From positions 3,658,001 through 3,722,000 of the forward strand of contig NZ_CP064031.1 in assembly GCF_049532895.1 (NCBI RefSeq): DNA of 64,000 bases, read 5' to 3'. A program made the translations under genes and the position numbers. This DNA is from Dyella_B acidisoli. Its GTDB lineage: Bacteria > Pseudomonadota > Gammaproteobacteria > Xanthomonadales > Rhodanobacteraceae. Under the pieces are notes generated by a model. The model was not told the DNA's origin and made no database searches. It was given only the letters and a program-made list of their open reading frames with translations. Below are positions 54,212 through 63,865 of this stretch, piece by piece (position 1 is the stretch's first letter; every line of letters starts with the position of its first letter).

Positions 54212-54242
54212 AAAAAGCCCTGCGGAAATCCGCAGGGCTTTC
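54212..54242. terminator. Bidirectional terminator between fimX and rplS
   Basis: AAAAAGCCCTGCGG - AAAT - CCGCAGGGCTTT, with A/T tracts on both sides. It can end fimX rightward and the rpsP-rplS operon leftward. Confidence 0.9.
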
Positions 54243-54264
54243 ATATAACGCTGCAGCCGTCGAA

Positions 54265-54630
54265 TTAGTCGGCGGAGGTCGAAGCGCCGATGTTTTCCTT
54301 GATGCGCGCTGCCTTGCCTTCCAGGTTACGCAAGTAGTACAGCTTGGCGCCACGCACTTTGCCCTTGCGCTTCACCTGCACCGATTCGATGCTCGGGCTG
54401 TGCGCCTGGAACACGCGCTCCACGCCAGTGCCATGCGAAATCTTACGCACGGTGAAGGCCGAATGCAGGCCGCGGCTGCGCTTGGCGATGACAACGCCCT
54501 CGAACGCCTGTACGCGCTCGCGGTTGCCTTCCTTCACCTTGACGTTGACCACCACGGTGTCGCCAGGGCCGAACTCCGGCAGCTGGCGGGTGATCTGCTC
54601 GGCTTCGAACTGTTCGATGATCTTGTTCAT
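54265..54630 (-). CDS. rplS: 50S ribosomal protein L19
   Basis: 121 aa, slightly longer than average; PGDTVVVNVKVKEGNRERVQAFEGVVIAKR and RVFQAHSPSIESVQVKRKGKVRGAKLYYLR are typical L19. Last gene of rpsP-rimM-trmD-rplS. The start is ATG at 54630. Confidence 0.97.
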   Translation of the reverse strand: MNKIIEQFEAEQITRQLPEFGPGDTVVVNVKVKEGNRERVQAFEGVVIAKRSRGLHSAFTVRKISHGTGVERVFQAHSPSIESVQVKRKGKVRGAKLYYLRNLEGKAARIKENIGASTSAD

Positions 54631-54648
54631 GACAACACCTGTCTTTGT

Positions 54649-55434
54649 TCAATGACTGCGGTCTTCATCGGCCGCATCGTTTTGCCGTTGCTGCACTTGA
54701 GCATGCTCACGGCGGAATTCATCCAACAGCGCGCGTGATTCTTTATCCAGCGCGCGCTGCGCCAATAAATCGGGACGCCTCAACCAAGTTCGTCCCAACG
54801 ATTGCTTCAGACGCCAACGGCGAATTGCCGCGTGATCGCCGGAAAGCAGCACCTCCGGTACGTCGCCCAGTGCGTCGTGCACTGGTTTCGTGTAGTGCGG
54901 ACAATCGAGCAAGCCGTTCGAGAACGAATCCTGCTCGGCGGATTGTGCATCGTTCAACGCACCTTCCTGCAAGCGGCCTACCGCGTCGATGATTACCGCG
55001 GCACCCAACTCACCGCCGGACAGCACATAATCGCCGATGGACAGCTCCTCGTCGACCTCGTGCGCCAGCAGACGCTCGTCTACACCTTCGTAACGCCCAC
55101 AGAGCAGAGCGATGCGCGGCAGCTTCGCCAGCGCTTCCACCCTGCCCTGCGTCAGCCGCGCTCCTTGCGGACTGAGGTAAATCACATGCACCGGTTCGGG
55201 TGCTGCCTCGCGCATCGCCTTGAGGGTTTTGCGCAGAGGCTCGATCAACATCACCATGCCCGGACCGCCGCCGCAGGTGCGGCCATCCACGGTACGGTAG
55301 TTGTCGGTGGCGTAATCGCGCGGATTCCAGGCTTCCACCTGCAGCAGCTCACGCTGTTGCGCGCGTCCCACGACACCGACGGCGGCGCACTGGCGCATGA
55401 AGTCCGGGAACAACGTGACGACATCGATGCGCAT
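54649..55434 (-). CDS. trmD: tRNA (guanine-N1)-methyltransferase
   Basis: 261 aa from the ATG at 55434. SPOUT-fold: MRIDVVTLFPDFM, CGGGPGMVMLIEPL, LCGRYEGVDERLL and SIGDYVLSGGELGA (trefoil knot). It methylates G37 of tRNAs. The longer frame upstream overlaps rimM. 7 bp after rimM. Confidence 0.96.
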   Translation of the reverse strand: MRIDVVTLFPDFMRQCAAVGVVGRAQQRELLQVEAWNPRDYATDNYRTVDGRTCGGGPGMVMLIEPLRKTLKAMREAAPEPVHVIYLSPQGARLTQGRVEALAKLPRIALLCGRYEGVDERLLAHEVDEELSIGDYVLSGGELGAAVIIDAVGRLQEGALNDAQSAEQDSFSNGLLDCPHYTKPVHDALGDVPEVLLSGDHAAIRRWRLKQSLGRTWLRRPDLLAQRALDKESRALLDEFRREHAQVQQRQNDAADEDRSH

Positions 55435-55441
55435 AGGACCC

Positions 55442-55957
55442 TCAGAACTCGGGATCCCAGTCCACCACCATGCGTCCGCCGGAAAGATCCACCGAACGCA
55501 CATATACACCCTGGACGAAAGGAACCAGCCGCTCGCGCTCGCCATCCCTTACGACCACCACATCGTTGGCGCCGGTCGCGAACAGATGACTCACGCGTCC
55601 CAACGCTACGCCTTCGGTGGTGACAACCTCGAGACCTTCGAGGTCGACCCAGTAGTACTCATCCTTCCCAGGCGGTGGTAGCAGTTCGCGGGCGACATAG
55701 ATCTCCTGCCCTACCAATGCCGCTGCACCATCCCGGTCGTCCACCCCTGGCAATTTGGCGATGAGCCCTTTGCCCTGAGGCCGACCTTTGACACCTTCGG
55801 TCTTCATTTCCCCGCCCGGCGCCCCCGAGAGCTGCCAGGGTAGATAGTTGAAGATCTGCGCACGGGGCTCGGTCCAGGATTCGAGCTTTACCCAGCCCTG
55901 TACGCCGTACAACCCGACGATGCGTCCGACCAGGACGCGCCGACCGGCTGCATTCAT
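55442..55957 (-). CDS. rimM: Ribosome maturation factor RimM
   Basis: 171 aa from the ATG at 55957. RimM N-terminal domain (VGRIVGLYGVQGWVKLESWT) and PRC-barrel-like C-terminal domain (YYWVDLEGLEVVTTEGVALGRV). Needed for 30S head maturation with S19. It begins 2 bp after the rpsP stop. Confidence 0.95.
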   Translation of the reverse strand: MNAAGRRVLVGRIVGLYGVQGWVKLESWTEPRAQIFNYLPWQLSGAPGGEMKTEGVKGRPQGKGLIAKLPGVDDRDGAAALVGQEIYVARELLPPPGKDEYYWVDLEGLEVVTTEGVALGRVSHLFATGANDVVVVRDGERERLVPFVQGVYVRSVDLSGGRMVVDWDPEF

Positions 55958-55959
55958 GC

Positions 55960-56211
55960 TCAGGCAGCCTGCTTGGCGGCTTCCTTCAACAGGGAGGCAA
56001 CCTTGTCGCTCAACTGAGCGCCCTTGCCTACCCACTCCTGCACGCGCGCGACGTTCAGCTCAAGGCGCTTGTCCTTGCCCGCAGCGACCGGGTTGTAGAA
56101 ACCAACGTTCTCGATGTTGCGGCCATCACGCGCGCTGCGCGAGTCGGTCACAACGACGTGGTAGAACGGACGGCCCTTGGCGCCGCCGCGCGAAAGACGA
56201 ATCTTGACCAT
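55960..56211 (-). CDS. rpsP: 30S ribosomal protein S16
   Basis: 83 aa from the ATG at 56211. MVKIRLSRGGAKGRPFYHVVV and GRNIENVGFYNPVA are diagnostic of S16. First gene of the operon; the 119 bp to ffh contain its promoter, with no clear motif seen. Confidence 0.97.
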   Translation of the reverse strand: MVKIRLSRGGAKGRPFYHVVVTDSRSARDGRNIENVGFYNPVAAGKDKRLELNVARVQEWVGKGAQLSDKVASLLKEAAKQAA

Positions 56212-56329
56212 AGTAAAAAGCTCCAGAGTTGCCGACTTGCCCGGCAAGCACGCCCTAGACTGGGCGCGGTAAACGCGACATTTTAATGAAATTCGTGGAA
56301 AAAGGAAGGGGTTAGCGATCCAGCCCGCT

Positions 56330-57712
56330 TCAGCGCATTGGCGGAAAGCCGCCGCCCATCCCGCCCATGCCCTTCATGGCACCACGCATCTGCCGCAGCA
56401 GGCCTTTGGTGCCGCCTTTGGAGAGCTTGGACATCATCTTTTCCATCTGCATGTACTGCTTCAGCAGGCGGTTGACGTCCGCCGGTTGCGTGCCAGAACC
56501 GCGCGCCACACGAGCGCGGCGGGAGCCGTTAAGCAGGTCCGGATGGCGACGTTCTTTCTTGGTCATCGAACTGATGATCGCGATCATGCGCTTGATCTCG
56601 CCATCGTTGACCTTGGATTTCACGTTCTCAGGCAGCGAGGAGACGCCCGGCAGCTTGTCCATCAAACCGGCCAACCCACCCATGTTATTCATCTGCTCAA
56701 GCTGGTCACGCATGTCATTGAGGTCGAAGCGCTTGCCCTTGATCACCTTCTCGGCGAGCTTCTGCGCCTTTTCCTGATCGACCTTGCGCTCTACTTCCTC
56801 GACCAGCGACAGGACGTCACCCATGCCGAGGATGCGCTGTGCCACGCGATCGGGATAGAACGGCTCCAGCGCGTCCGTCTTCTCGCCCGCGCCGAGGAAT
56901 TTGATCGGCCGGCCGGTGACGTAGCGCACCGAGAGCGCCGCACCACCACGGGCATCGCCGTCGGTCTTGGTCAGCACCACACCGGTGAGCGGCAGCGCTT
57001 CGGCGAAAGCTTTGGCAGTATTGGCCGCGTCCTGACCGGTCATCGAGTCGACTACGAACAGCGTTTCGATGGGCGTGATCGCGGCATGCAGCGCTTTGAT
57101 CTCGGCCATCATGGCTTCATCGATATGCAGACGGCCAGCGGTATCCACCAGCAGCACGTCCATCACTTCCTTGCGCGCGGCGCTGATCGCCGCCTTGGCG
57201 ATGTCGACGGGGTTCTGGCTGCCCTCGGAGGGGAAGAACCGCACACCCACCTGCTCGGCGAGCGTACGCAACTGCTCGATAGCTGCCGGACGGTACACGT
57301 CGCAGCTCACCACCATCACGCGCTTTTTCTTGCGCTCAGTGAGGAAGCGCGCGAGCTTGGCCACGGTGGTGGTCTTACCAGCACCCTGCAGACCCGCCAT
57401 CAACACCACGGCGGGCGGCTGCTGGGCAAGGTTCAATTCGGCATTGGCAGTGCCCATCACTGCTGTCAGCTCGTCGCTGACCACCTTCACCAAGGCCTGG
57501 CCCGGCGACAGGCTCTTGAGCACTTCCTGGCCGACTGCGCGCACCTTCACGCGCTCGATCAACGCCTGCACCACTGGCAGCGCCACGTCAGCTTCCAGCA
57601 ACGCAATGCGCACTTCGCGCAGCGATTCGCGGATATTTTCCTCGGTCAACCGGCCACGGCCACGCAAGCGGTTGACGGTGGTAGAGAGGCGTTGGCTGAG
57701 CGACTCGAACAT
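56330..57712 (-). CDS. ffh: Signal recognition particle protein Ffh
   Basis: 460 aa. The NG GTPase domain has GLQGAGKTTTVAKLA, VSCDVYRPAAIEQL, VDTAGRLHIDE and TKTDGDARGG; the C-terminal M domain (DMRDQLEQMNNMGGLAGL) is Met-rich, ending GGMGGGFPPMR. It binds 4.5S RNA and signal sequences for co-translational targeting. Confidence 0.97.
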   Translation of the reverse strand: MFESLSQRLSTTVNRLRGRGRLTEENIRESLREVRIALLEADVALPVVQALIERVKVRAVGQEVLKSLSPGQALVKVVSDELTAVMGTANAELNLAQQPPAVVLMAGLQGAGKTTTVAKLARFLTERKKKRVMVVSCDVYRPAAIEQLRTLAEQVGVRFFPSEGSQNPVDIAKAAISAARKEVMDVLLVDTAGRLHIDEAMMAEIKALHAAITPIETLFVVDSMTGQDAANTAKAFAEALPLTGVVLTKTDGDARGGAALSVRYVTGRPIKFLGAGEKTDALEPFYPDRVAQRILGMGDVLSLVEEVERKVDQEKAQKLAEKVIKGKRFDLNDMRDQLEQMNNMGGLAGLMDKLPGVSSLPENVKSKVNDGEIKRMIAIISSMTKKERRHPDLLNGSRRARVARGSGTQPADVNRLLKQYMQMEKMMSKLSKGGTKGLLRQMRGAMKGMGGMGGGFPPMR

Positions 57713-57814
57713 AAGCGCGGGATCGACATACGAAAATTGGACAGGCGATTGTATCAGACCCGCCTGTTTTCTCAGGGCCTCAGAAAATGGCCCTAGGCAT
57801 TCGCCAATCCCTCG

Positions 57815-58071
57815 TCACGGTGCGACGCCGCCATCTCTGCGGCAGAGCCAAACCGGACTGCCCGACACAATGCGCTGCTCGTAGACATCCCTCTCAACGA
57901 CGCAGTTCCAAGCGTCGATACACTGCAGGTGAAGTGATGCGAGAGCTATGCGCCGGTGATGTCGAAGGCTTCGCCCATTTCGCCCGCACTCATGGGGCCG
58001 CTCTGCAATCGCTTGAAAATAGCGCGACGCGTGGGATCGGCGAGGGCACGGAAGACGGCTTGTTGCTTCAT
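57815..58071 (-). pseudogene. Decayed ArsR/SdpR-type regulator
   Basis: From the ATG at 58071, MKQQAVFRALADPTRRAIFK, GPMSAGEMGEAFDIT is a clear ArsR N-terminal winged helix. A TAG interrupts after FDITGA, at a place where intact proteins continue with SLSHH. In the same frame LSHHF follows the stop, then the reading frame must shift by one base to pick up VVERDVYEQRIV-type sequence (the wing and C-terminal part). So a nonsense change and a frameshift destroy it. It lies between divergent ffh and the CcsA-like gene. A sequencing error is a possible alternative explanation. Confidence 0.65.
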
Positions 58072-58188
58072 CGCCTGGCAAGACACTCCGATTGACGAGT
58101 AGATATTTAGACAACCTTCTAAATGCTGCAAGTACCAGTCACACAACCGCGCTCACCCCACTCCCGCCGTGTGCCACACTTGCACGCC

Positions 58189-58998
58189 ATGCTAGCCACT
58201 CTCTCCATCTTAGCCGTCGTCTGTTACCTGCTCGCCAGCGGGCTGTTGGCGTGGCCTCTGTTTGACGGCAATACAGCCGCGCCGACTCGATTGGCGCGTC
58301 CTGCGCTCGTGATTGCCACCGTTGCTGTAGCGGCACACGCCGCCTGGTTGCTGGCAACGCACCGCGGTGCGCTGGATCTGCATTTCTTCGCCGCACTATC
58401 ACTGGTGGCGTGTGTGGTGTCGGCGCTGACACTGGCGGTCAATCTCACTCGGCCGGTCGTCGCGCTTGGCGTCATCGTCTTTCCGCTAAGCGCATTGTTG
58501 CTGTTAGTGGACAGCTTTCTCGCGCCACCTACGGCGCCCATATCGATGGATTGGCAAATCAAGTTGCATGTAACCGTGGCGCTGCTCGCTTTCAGTGTGC
58601 TCTCTATCGCAGCAGCGATGGCCATCCTGCTGGCCATCCAGGACCGGGCGTTGCGGCATCGTCACATCACGCCGTGGCTGAGCGCGTTGCCGCCTTTGAC
58701 ATTGACGGAATCGCTGCTGTTTCGACTGATCGGCGCAGGTTTCGCATTGCTCACCGTGGCACTGCTCACCGGCATCCTGTTCATCAACAATCTCTTCAGT
58801 CAGCACTTGGCACACAAAACTGTGCTGTCGATCATTGCCTGGCTAGTCTTTGGCGCCCTGCTCTATGGCCGCTGGCGGCATGGCTGGCGCGGACGCAGCG
58901 CGGTCAACCTCACGCTGATCGGAATGAGCGTGCTGGTGTTGGCGTTCTTTGGATCGAAGTTCGTGCTGGAAGTGATCCTGCACCGCGCTGTGGATTAA
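58189..58998 (+). CDS. CcsA/HemX-family cytochrome c assembly-type membrane protein
   Basis: 269 aa from the ATG at 58189, with about eight hydrophobic segments. Conserved His residues possibly for heme are at LLATHRG, KLHVTVALLAFS and HKTVLSIIAWLVFGALLYG. It resembles the YpjD/CcsA inner membrane family found next to ffh in many proteobacteria. A role in heme or cytochrome c maturation is by family. The frame to 58123 lacks a signal. Confidence 0.85.
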   Translation: MLATLSILAVVCYLLASGLLAWPLFDGNTAAPTRLARPALVIATVAVAAHAAWLLATHRGALDLHFFAALSLVACVVSALTLAVNLTRPVVALGVIVFPLSALLLLVDSFLAPPTAPISMDWQIKLHVTVALLAFSVLSIAAAMAILLAIQDRALRHRHITPWLSALPPLTLTESLLFRLIGAGFALLTVALLTGILFINNLFSQHLAHKTVLSIIAWLVFGALLYGRWRHGWRGRSAVNLTLIGMSVLVLAFFGSKFVLEVILHRAVD

Positions 58999-59003
58999 GT
59001 TCC

Positions 59004-60383
59004 TCAGCGGCAGGCGTCGATCGCCTGTGCCAAACGCTCCACCCCGATCACCTCCATCTCACCCACCGACCCTTTCTTCGGCGCGTTGGCTTTCGGCACG
59101 ATGGCACGCCGGAAGCCATGATGAGCCGCTTCCTTCATGCGTTCTTCGCCGTTAGGCACAGGACGAATTTCTCCGGAAAGGCCGACCTCGCCAAAGGCGA
59201 TCGTTTTCTCCGGCAGCGGGCGATCTCGCAGGGATGAGAGCACCGCCAGCAGTACGGGCAAATCTGCAGCGGTTTCCTGCACGCGGATGCCGCCGACGAC
59301 ATTGACGAAGACATCCTGATCATAAGCAGCTACACCGCCATGCCGGTGCAGGACAGCCAGCAGCATGGCCAGTCGATTCTGCTCGAGACCAAGCGCCACG
59401 CGTCGTGGATTGCCCAGCGAGGACTGATCCACCAACGCCTGCACCTCGACCAACAACGGCCGCGTGCCCTCACGCGTAACCATCACGGCACTGCCCGACG
59501 TAGGACCGCTATGCGCGGACAGGAAAATGGCGGAGGGATTGGGCACCTCGCGCAAGCCCTTTTCGGACATCGCGAATACGCCAAGCTCGTTTACTGCACC
59601 GAAGCGGTTCTTGAAAGCACGCAATACGCGGAAACGGCTACCGGATTCACCCTCGAAATACAGCACAGCATCGACCATATGCTCGAGTACACGCGGCCCG
59701 GCTATGCCACCTTCTTTAGTGACGTGGCCGACGAGGAATACCGAAGTGCCGGTCTCCTTTGCGAAGCGTGTCAGCTTCGCAGCGGATTCACGCACCTGAC
59801 TCACCGAACCCGGTGCCGCGGTAAGCAGGTCGGTCCAGATCGTCTGGATGGAGTCGATCACGAGCACGCGCGGTCGCGAGGCGGCGACTTGATCGAGAAT
59901 GCGCTCGATGCCGGTTTCGGCCAGCGCATGCAGCGGCTGCAACGGCAAATCGAGACGTTGCGCACGCGCGGCAACCTGAGCCAGCGATTCCTCACCGGTG
60001 ACGTAGACACTGGGAAGCTTTTCACCGATCTTGCCCAGCATCTGCAGCAACAGCGTGGATTTACCGATACCGGGATCGCCACCGATAAGCACCACTGAGC
60101 CGTCGACCAGACCACCGCCCAACACGCGATCCAATTCACCGATGCCGGTCAGCGTGCGCAATTCGGCCGTCACCAGCACGTCAGTTAACGGTGTGACGCG
60201 CGCAACACCGTTGGTTACACCGGCATAACCACTTTGCCGCGCCGCGCCCATGGATTTCTGCGCCGGCTGCACTACGAATTCCGACAGCGTGTTCCACGCG
60301 CCACATTCCACGCACTGACCCTGCCATTTGGAGTGCTCAGCGCCGCAATCGGCACAGACGTAAGCGGTTTTGGCTTTGGCCAT
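59004..60383 (-). CDS. radA: DNA repair protein RadA (Sms)
   Basis: 459 aa. An N-terminal zinc finger CADCGAEHSKWQGQCVECGAW, a RecA-like ATPase core (GGDPGIGKSTLLLQ, VLVIDSIQT), the RadA-specific KNRFG motif (FKNRFGAVNELGVF) and a C-terminal Lon-like domain. Branch migration helper in homologous recombination. Convergent with the CcsA-like gene. Confidence 0.96.
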   Translation of the reverse strand: MAKAKTAYVCADCGAEHSKWQGQCVECGAWNTLSEFVVQPAQKSMGAARQSGYAGVTNGVARVTPLTDVLVTAELRTLTGIGELDRVLGGGLVDGSVVLIGGDPGIGKSTLLLQMLGKIGEKLPSVYVTGEESLAQVAARAQRLDLPLQPLHALAETGIERILDQVAASRPRVLVIDSIQTIWTDLLTAAPGSVSQVRESAAKLTRFAKETGTSVFLVGHVTKEGGIAGPRVLEHMVDAVLYFEGESGSRFRVLRAFKNRFGAVNELGVFAMSEKGLREVPNPSAIFLSAHSGPTSGSAVMVTREGTRPLLVEVQALVDQSSLGNPRRVALGLEQNRLAMLLAVLHRHGGVAAYDQDVFVNVVGGIRVQETAADLPVLLAVLSSLRDRPLPEKTIAFGEVGLSGEIRPVPNGEERMKEAAHHGFRRAIVPKANAPKKGSVGEMEVIGVERLAQAIDACR

Positions 60384-60452
60384 GATAGAGATGCGCGTGT
60401 TTCGATGAGGGGAGCTTAGCTTGCAATGATCGCAAGCCGCGAGACATGGTGA

Positions 60453-61541
60453 TTACTGATCATCCTCGACGAACAGTACGCGACGCGTCATGCCGCATGT
60501 CAGGTCATAGCTGATGGTACCGGCCTGTGTCGCAACGATTTCCACCGGTAGCTCCGGCCCCCACAGCACCACGCGATCGCCCACTTTGGCCTCCGGTGCT
60601 TCGCGCAAGTCCAGCGTGATCAAGTCCATCGAGACACGCCCGATCAGAGGCACGGACCGATTCCCCACTAGCACCGGCGTGCCAGACGCAGCGCTGCGCG
60701 GATAACCGTCGCCGTAACCGACGGCCGCCACACCTACCGGCATGTCTTCGGGACATTCCCATAGCCCGTTATAACCAATGCGTTCGCCACGCTTGATGGT
60801 GTTGATCGCGATCAGGCGAGTGGACAACGTCGTGGCTGCACGAAAACCGAAGTCGATGCCGCTTTTACCCTCCACCACGGAGAGTCCGTAAAGCAGGCCT
60901 CCGGTGCGCACCCACTCGCCGCGCGCGTCGGGCCATCCCAACACAGCGGCGGAGTTGGAGAGCGATCGCGGACCGGCCAGACCGCGCGTTGCCGATTGGA
61001 AACGTTCGATCTGTTGCTGCGTGCGTTCACCGTCAAATACTTCGGATTCCGCAAAATGCGTCATCAGACCGATATCCGGATCGATACCTTCCATCGCCGC
61101 CAATTGCGTATGCACCTCAACCGCGCGCTCAGGTGCGAAGCCAAGCCGATGCATGCCACTGTCCACTTTCAACCAGACGCGCAGGCGGCCACGTGCAGGC
61201 GATGCTTCCGACAACCATTGCAATTGGCTCTCGTGATGAATCGCAGCATCGAGGCCGAGCCGCTGCATTTCCGCGATATCGCCCGCCTGATCCGGGCCCG
61301 ACAGCACGACAATGCGCTGACGATGTCCTGCCGCGCGCAGACGCAAGCCATCACCCAGCGACGCGACGGCAAACGCATCTGCAGCACCATCGAGAGCGCG
61401 TGCGACGCGCTCCAAACCATGCCCATATGCATCGGCCTTGACCACCGCCATGACCTTGGCTGGCGCAGCCAGCGCCTTGATCCGCGTTAGGTTGTGGCGC
61501 AACGCGCCCAGATGAATAGTGGCGACAGTGGTGCGGCTCAT
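60453..61541 (-). CDS. alr: Alanine racemase
   Basis: 362 aa fold type III PLP enzyme: PLP Lys35 in AVVKADAYGHG, catalytic Tyr in RIGYNGLWE (about 257). Supplies D-alanine for peptidoglycan. It lies between dnaB and radA as in many gammaproteobacteria. Confidence 0.96.
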   Translation of the reverse strand: MSRTTVATIHLGALRHNLTRIKALAAPAKVMAVVKADAYGHGLERVARALDGAADAFAVASLGDGLRLRAAGHRQRIVVLSGPDQAGDIAEMQRLGLDAAIHHESQLQWLSEASPARGRLRVWLKVDSGMHRLGFAPERAVEVHTQLAAMEGIDPDIGLMTHFAESEVFDGERTQQQIERFQSATRGLAGPRSLSNSAAVLGWPDARGEWVRTGGLLYGLSVVEGKSGIDFGFRAATTLSTRLIAINTIKRGERIGYNGLWECPEDMPVGVAAVGYGDGYPRSAASGTPVLVGNRSVPLIGRVSMDLITLDLREAPEAKVGDRVVLWGPELPVEIVATQAGTISYDLTCGMTRRVLFVEDDQ

Positions 61542-61682
61542 GGGCAGGATGTGAGGTTAAGGCTTGCCATCGAAAAACGACGCGCGCAGGAAGTCTGCCA
61601 CCTGCGCGTACTGCCACATAGGGTAGCGGGAAGCAGGCACCCGATCAGGGCGGGGAAATGGCAATGTGCGGGCAGCACTCGC

Positions 61683-63074
61683 TCAGAAATGCCCTGTGTA
61701 CGAATCGGGGCTGTAGTTCTCGAATTTGGTGTAGTGACCCAAAAAGGTCAGCTTCACCGTATCCGTGGGGCCGTTACGCTGCTTGCCGATAATGATTTCC
61801 GCAAGGCCTTTGTCCGCCGACTCTTTGTTGTAGTACTCGTCGCGGTAGATGAACATGATCACGTCGGCGTCCTGTTCGATAGCGCCCGATTCGCGCAGGT
61901 CCGACATCATCGGCCGCTTGTCCGCGCGCTGCTCCAACGAACGATTCAGCTGTGACAGGGCAATCACCGGCACGTTGAGTTCCTTGGCCAGGCCCTTCAG
62001 CGAGCGCGAGATTTCCGAAATTTCGGTGGCGCGGTTTTCCTTGTTGCCCGGCACCTGCATCAACTGCAAATAGTCGATAACGATCAGGCCGAGACCGCCA
62101 TGCTCGCGCGCCAAGCGTCGCGCGCGCGAACGCATTTCAACCGGCGAGAGACCGGGCGTGTCGTCGATGAAGATCTTCGCTTCAGACAGAAGCGCGATGG
62201 CATTGGTGACGCGCGGCCAGTCCTCTTCGGCCAGGTCACCCGTGCGCAAGTGCTGCGCATGGATGCGGCCAACCGAAGAGATCAGACGGAAGGCCAGCTG
62301 TGATGCGGACATTTCCATCGAAAAAATCGCGACCGGCTTCTTGGCGCGCAACGCGCAGGCTTCGGCGATGTTGACAGAGAAAGCGGTCTTGCCCATCGAC
62401 GGACGCGCCGCAACGATGATCAGGTCCGACGGCTGCAAACCCGAAGTGAGGTTGTCCAGATCGGTAAAGCCGGTGGAGATGCCGGTGAGCTGGCCGCGAT
62501 TCTGGTAACGCTCGTGCAACTGGCGGAAGGCGTCCTTCACCGCCTCGCGCATGGATACGGTATCTTTCTTGCCGCGCGCACCGGATTCGGCGATATGGAA
62601 CACGCGCTGCTCGGCCGTTTCCAGCACTTCGTGGACGGTCTTGCCTTCCGGGCGATAGCCGTCTTCGGTGATCGCAGTGCCTGCATCGATCAGCTGGCGC
62701 AACACCGACTTTTCGCGCACGATTTCAGCGTAGGCAATGATGTTCGCCGCGCTGGGCGTCGCATTCGCCAATTCCACCAGATAACTGGCACCGCCCACCA
62801 TCTCAGCCAGGCCGTTGGCCTCGAACCAATCACCCAGCGTGATGGCGTCGCAAGGCATGCCCTTGTTGGCAAGCTCGGTAATTGCGCGCCAGATCAGGCG
62901 GTGATCCTTGCGATAGAAGTCCTGTTCGTTGAGTTTGTCGGCCACCCGATCCAGGGCATCGGCGGCCAGCATCAATCCGCCCAACACCGCCTGCTCTGCA
63001 TCGATGGAGTGCGGCGGTACGCGTAGAGCCTCGATAGCGCTATGAGCGGATTTGCGTTCGGGGACGAAGGACAT
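61683..63074 (-). CDS. dnaB: Replicative DNA helicase
   Basis: 463 aa from the ATG at 63074 (AGGGA 6 nt upstream; ATG at 63080 would be flush with it). N-terminal PPHSIDAEQAVLGGLML, Walker A in ARPSMGKTAFS, and VIDYLQLM, SQLNRSLEQRADKRPMMSDLRESG. Standard hexameric DnaB; no intein is present. Confidence 0.96.
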   Translation of the reverse strand: MSFVPERKSAHSAIEALRVPPHSIDAEQAVLGGLMLAADALDRVADKLNEQDFYRKDHRLIWRAITELANKGMPCDAITLGDWFEANGLAEMVGGASYLVELANATPSAANIIAYAEIVREKSVLRQLIDAGTAITEDGYRPEGKTVHEVLETAEQRVFHIAESGARGKKDTVSMREAVKDAFRQLHERYQNRGQLTGISTGFTDLDNLTSGLQPSDLIIVAARPSMGKTAFSVNIAEACALRAKKPVAIFSMEMSASQLAFRLISSVGRIHAQHLRTGDLAEEDWPRVTNAIALLSEAKIFIDDTPGLSPVEMRSRARRLAREHGGLGLIVIDYLQLMQVPGNKENRATEISEISRSLKGLAKELNVPVIALSQLNRSLEQRADKRPMMSDLRESGAIEQDADVIMFIYRDEYYNKESADKGLAEIIIGKQRNGPTDTVKLTFLGHYTKFENYSPDSYTGHF

Positions 63075-63128
63075 GGACATTCCCTGTAGCAAGGGGGGTG
63101 CTCGACGCCGCGTAGGTCGTAGGCACAA

Positions 63129-63214
63129 GTAATGAGCTTACGAGGTCTCATCGTCTGAGACGAGACAATAAGTCTGTGGATATCTTGTGGGTGGCCGGGT
63201 ATAAACCGCACGCT
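63129..63214. other. Gap between rplI and dnaB
   Basis: Contains a small imperfect hairpin GTCTCATC / GACGAGAC (about 63147-63170). No ORF. Together with the rplI terminator it separates the ribosomal operon from dnaB; the dnaB promoter is probably here. Confidence 0.4.
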
Positions 63215-63258
63215 CGAAAAAACGAAAGGCACCTGCAGATGTGCAGATGCCTTTCGTC
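63215..63258 (-). terminator. Rho-independent terminator of rplI
   Basis: CGAAAGGCATCTGCA - CATC - TGCAGGTGCCTTTCG followed by a T run on the minus strand (stem arms 63242-63256 and 63223-63237; one mismatch). Strong terminator about 50 bp after the rplI stop. Confidence 0.93.
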
Positions 63259-63308
63259 TTTTGGAACCCGTACCGCGAACGTATCGCGCTTGCAGGCTCC
63301 TAGCTTGC

Positions 63309-63761
63309 TTACTGCTTCTCGGCGACCACGATCACCTTGACCGAGCCCTGCACATCGGCGTGCAGGCTGATCACCACTTCGAACTCGCCAATGTGGCGGA
63401 TCGGGCCTTCACCCTGGATCACTTCACCCTTGTGGATGTCGTGGCCAACGGCCTGCAGCGCATCGGCGATTTCGCGCGGACCGACCGAGCCGTAGAGCTT
63501 GCCTTCCGGGCTGGCGTTGGCGGCGATGGTCACCGTCACGTCGGTCAGCTTGTTCTTGCGGGTTTCAGCACCGGCCAGCAGGTTGTTGGCCTTGGCTTCG
63601 TATTCGGCGCGACGGGCTTCGAATGCGGCGAGGTTTTCAGCATTGACGCGCACGGCCTTGCCCTGCGGCAGCAGGTAGTTGCGGCCGTAGCCCGGCTTCA
63701 CGTTGACCTTATCGCCGAGGTTGCCGAGGTTGCGCACCTTTTCGAGAAGAATGAGTTCCAT
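63309..63761 (-). CDS. rplI: 50S ribosomal protein L9
   Basis: 150 aa. MELILLEKVRNLGNLGDKVNVKPGYGRNYLLPQGKAV is typical of the N-terminal domain, and the C-terminal domain contains LYGSVGPREIADAL. Downstream of rpsR in the usual rpsF-rpsR-rplI order. Confidence 0.97.
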   Translation of the reverse strand: MELILLEKVRNLGNLGDKVNVKPGYGRNYLLPQGKAVRVNAENLAAFEARRAEYEAKANNLLAGAETRKNKLTDVTVTIAANASPEGKLYGSVGPREIADALQAVGHDIHKGEVIQGEGPIRHIGEFEVVISLHADVQGSVKVIVVAEKQ

Positions 63762-63865
63762 GATTGATTCCTCAATTCGTTAGCACCGGAGTGGCCCGGC
63801 GCAGCCGTGGACGGTTGTCCGAAGGGAACTGCCGCATCCCCTTTCGGGAAGCGGCAGGTAAAGCA

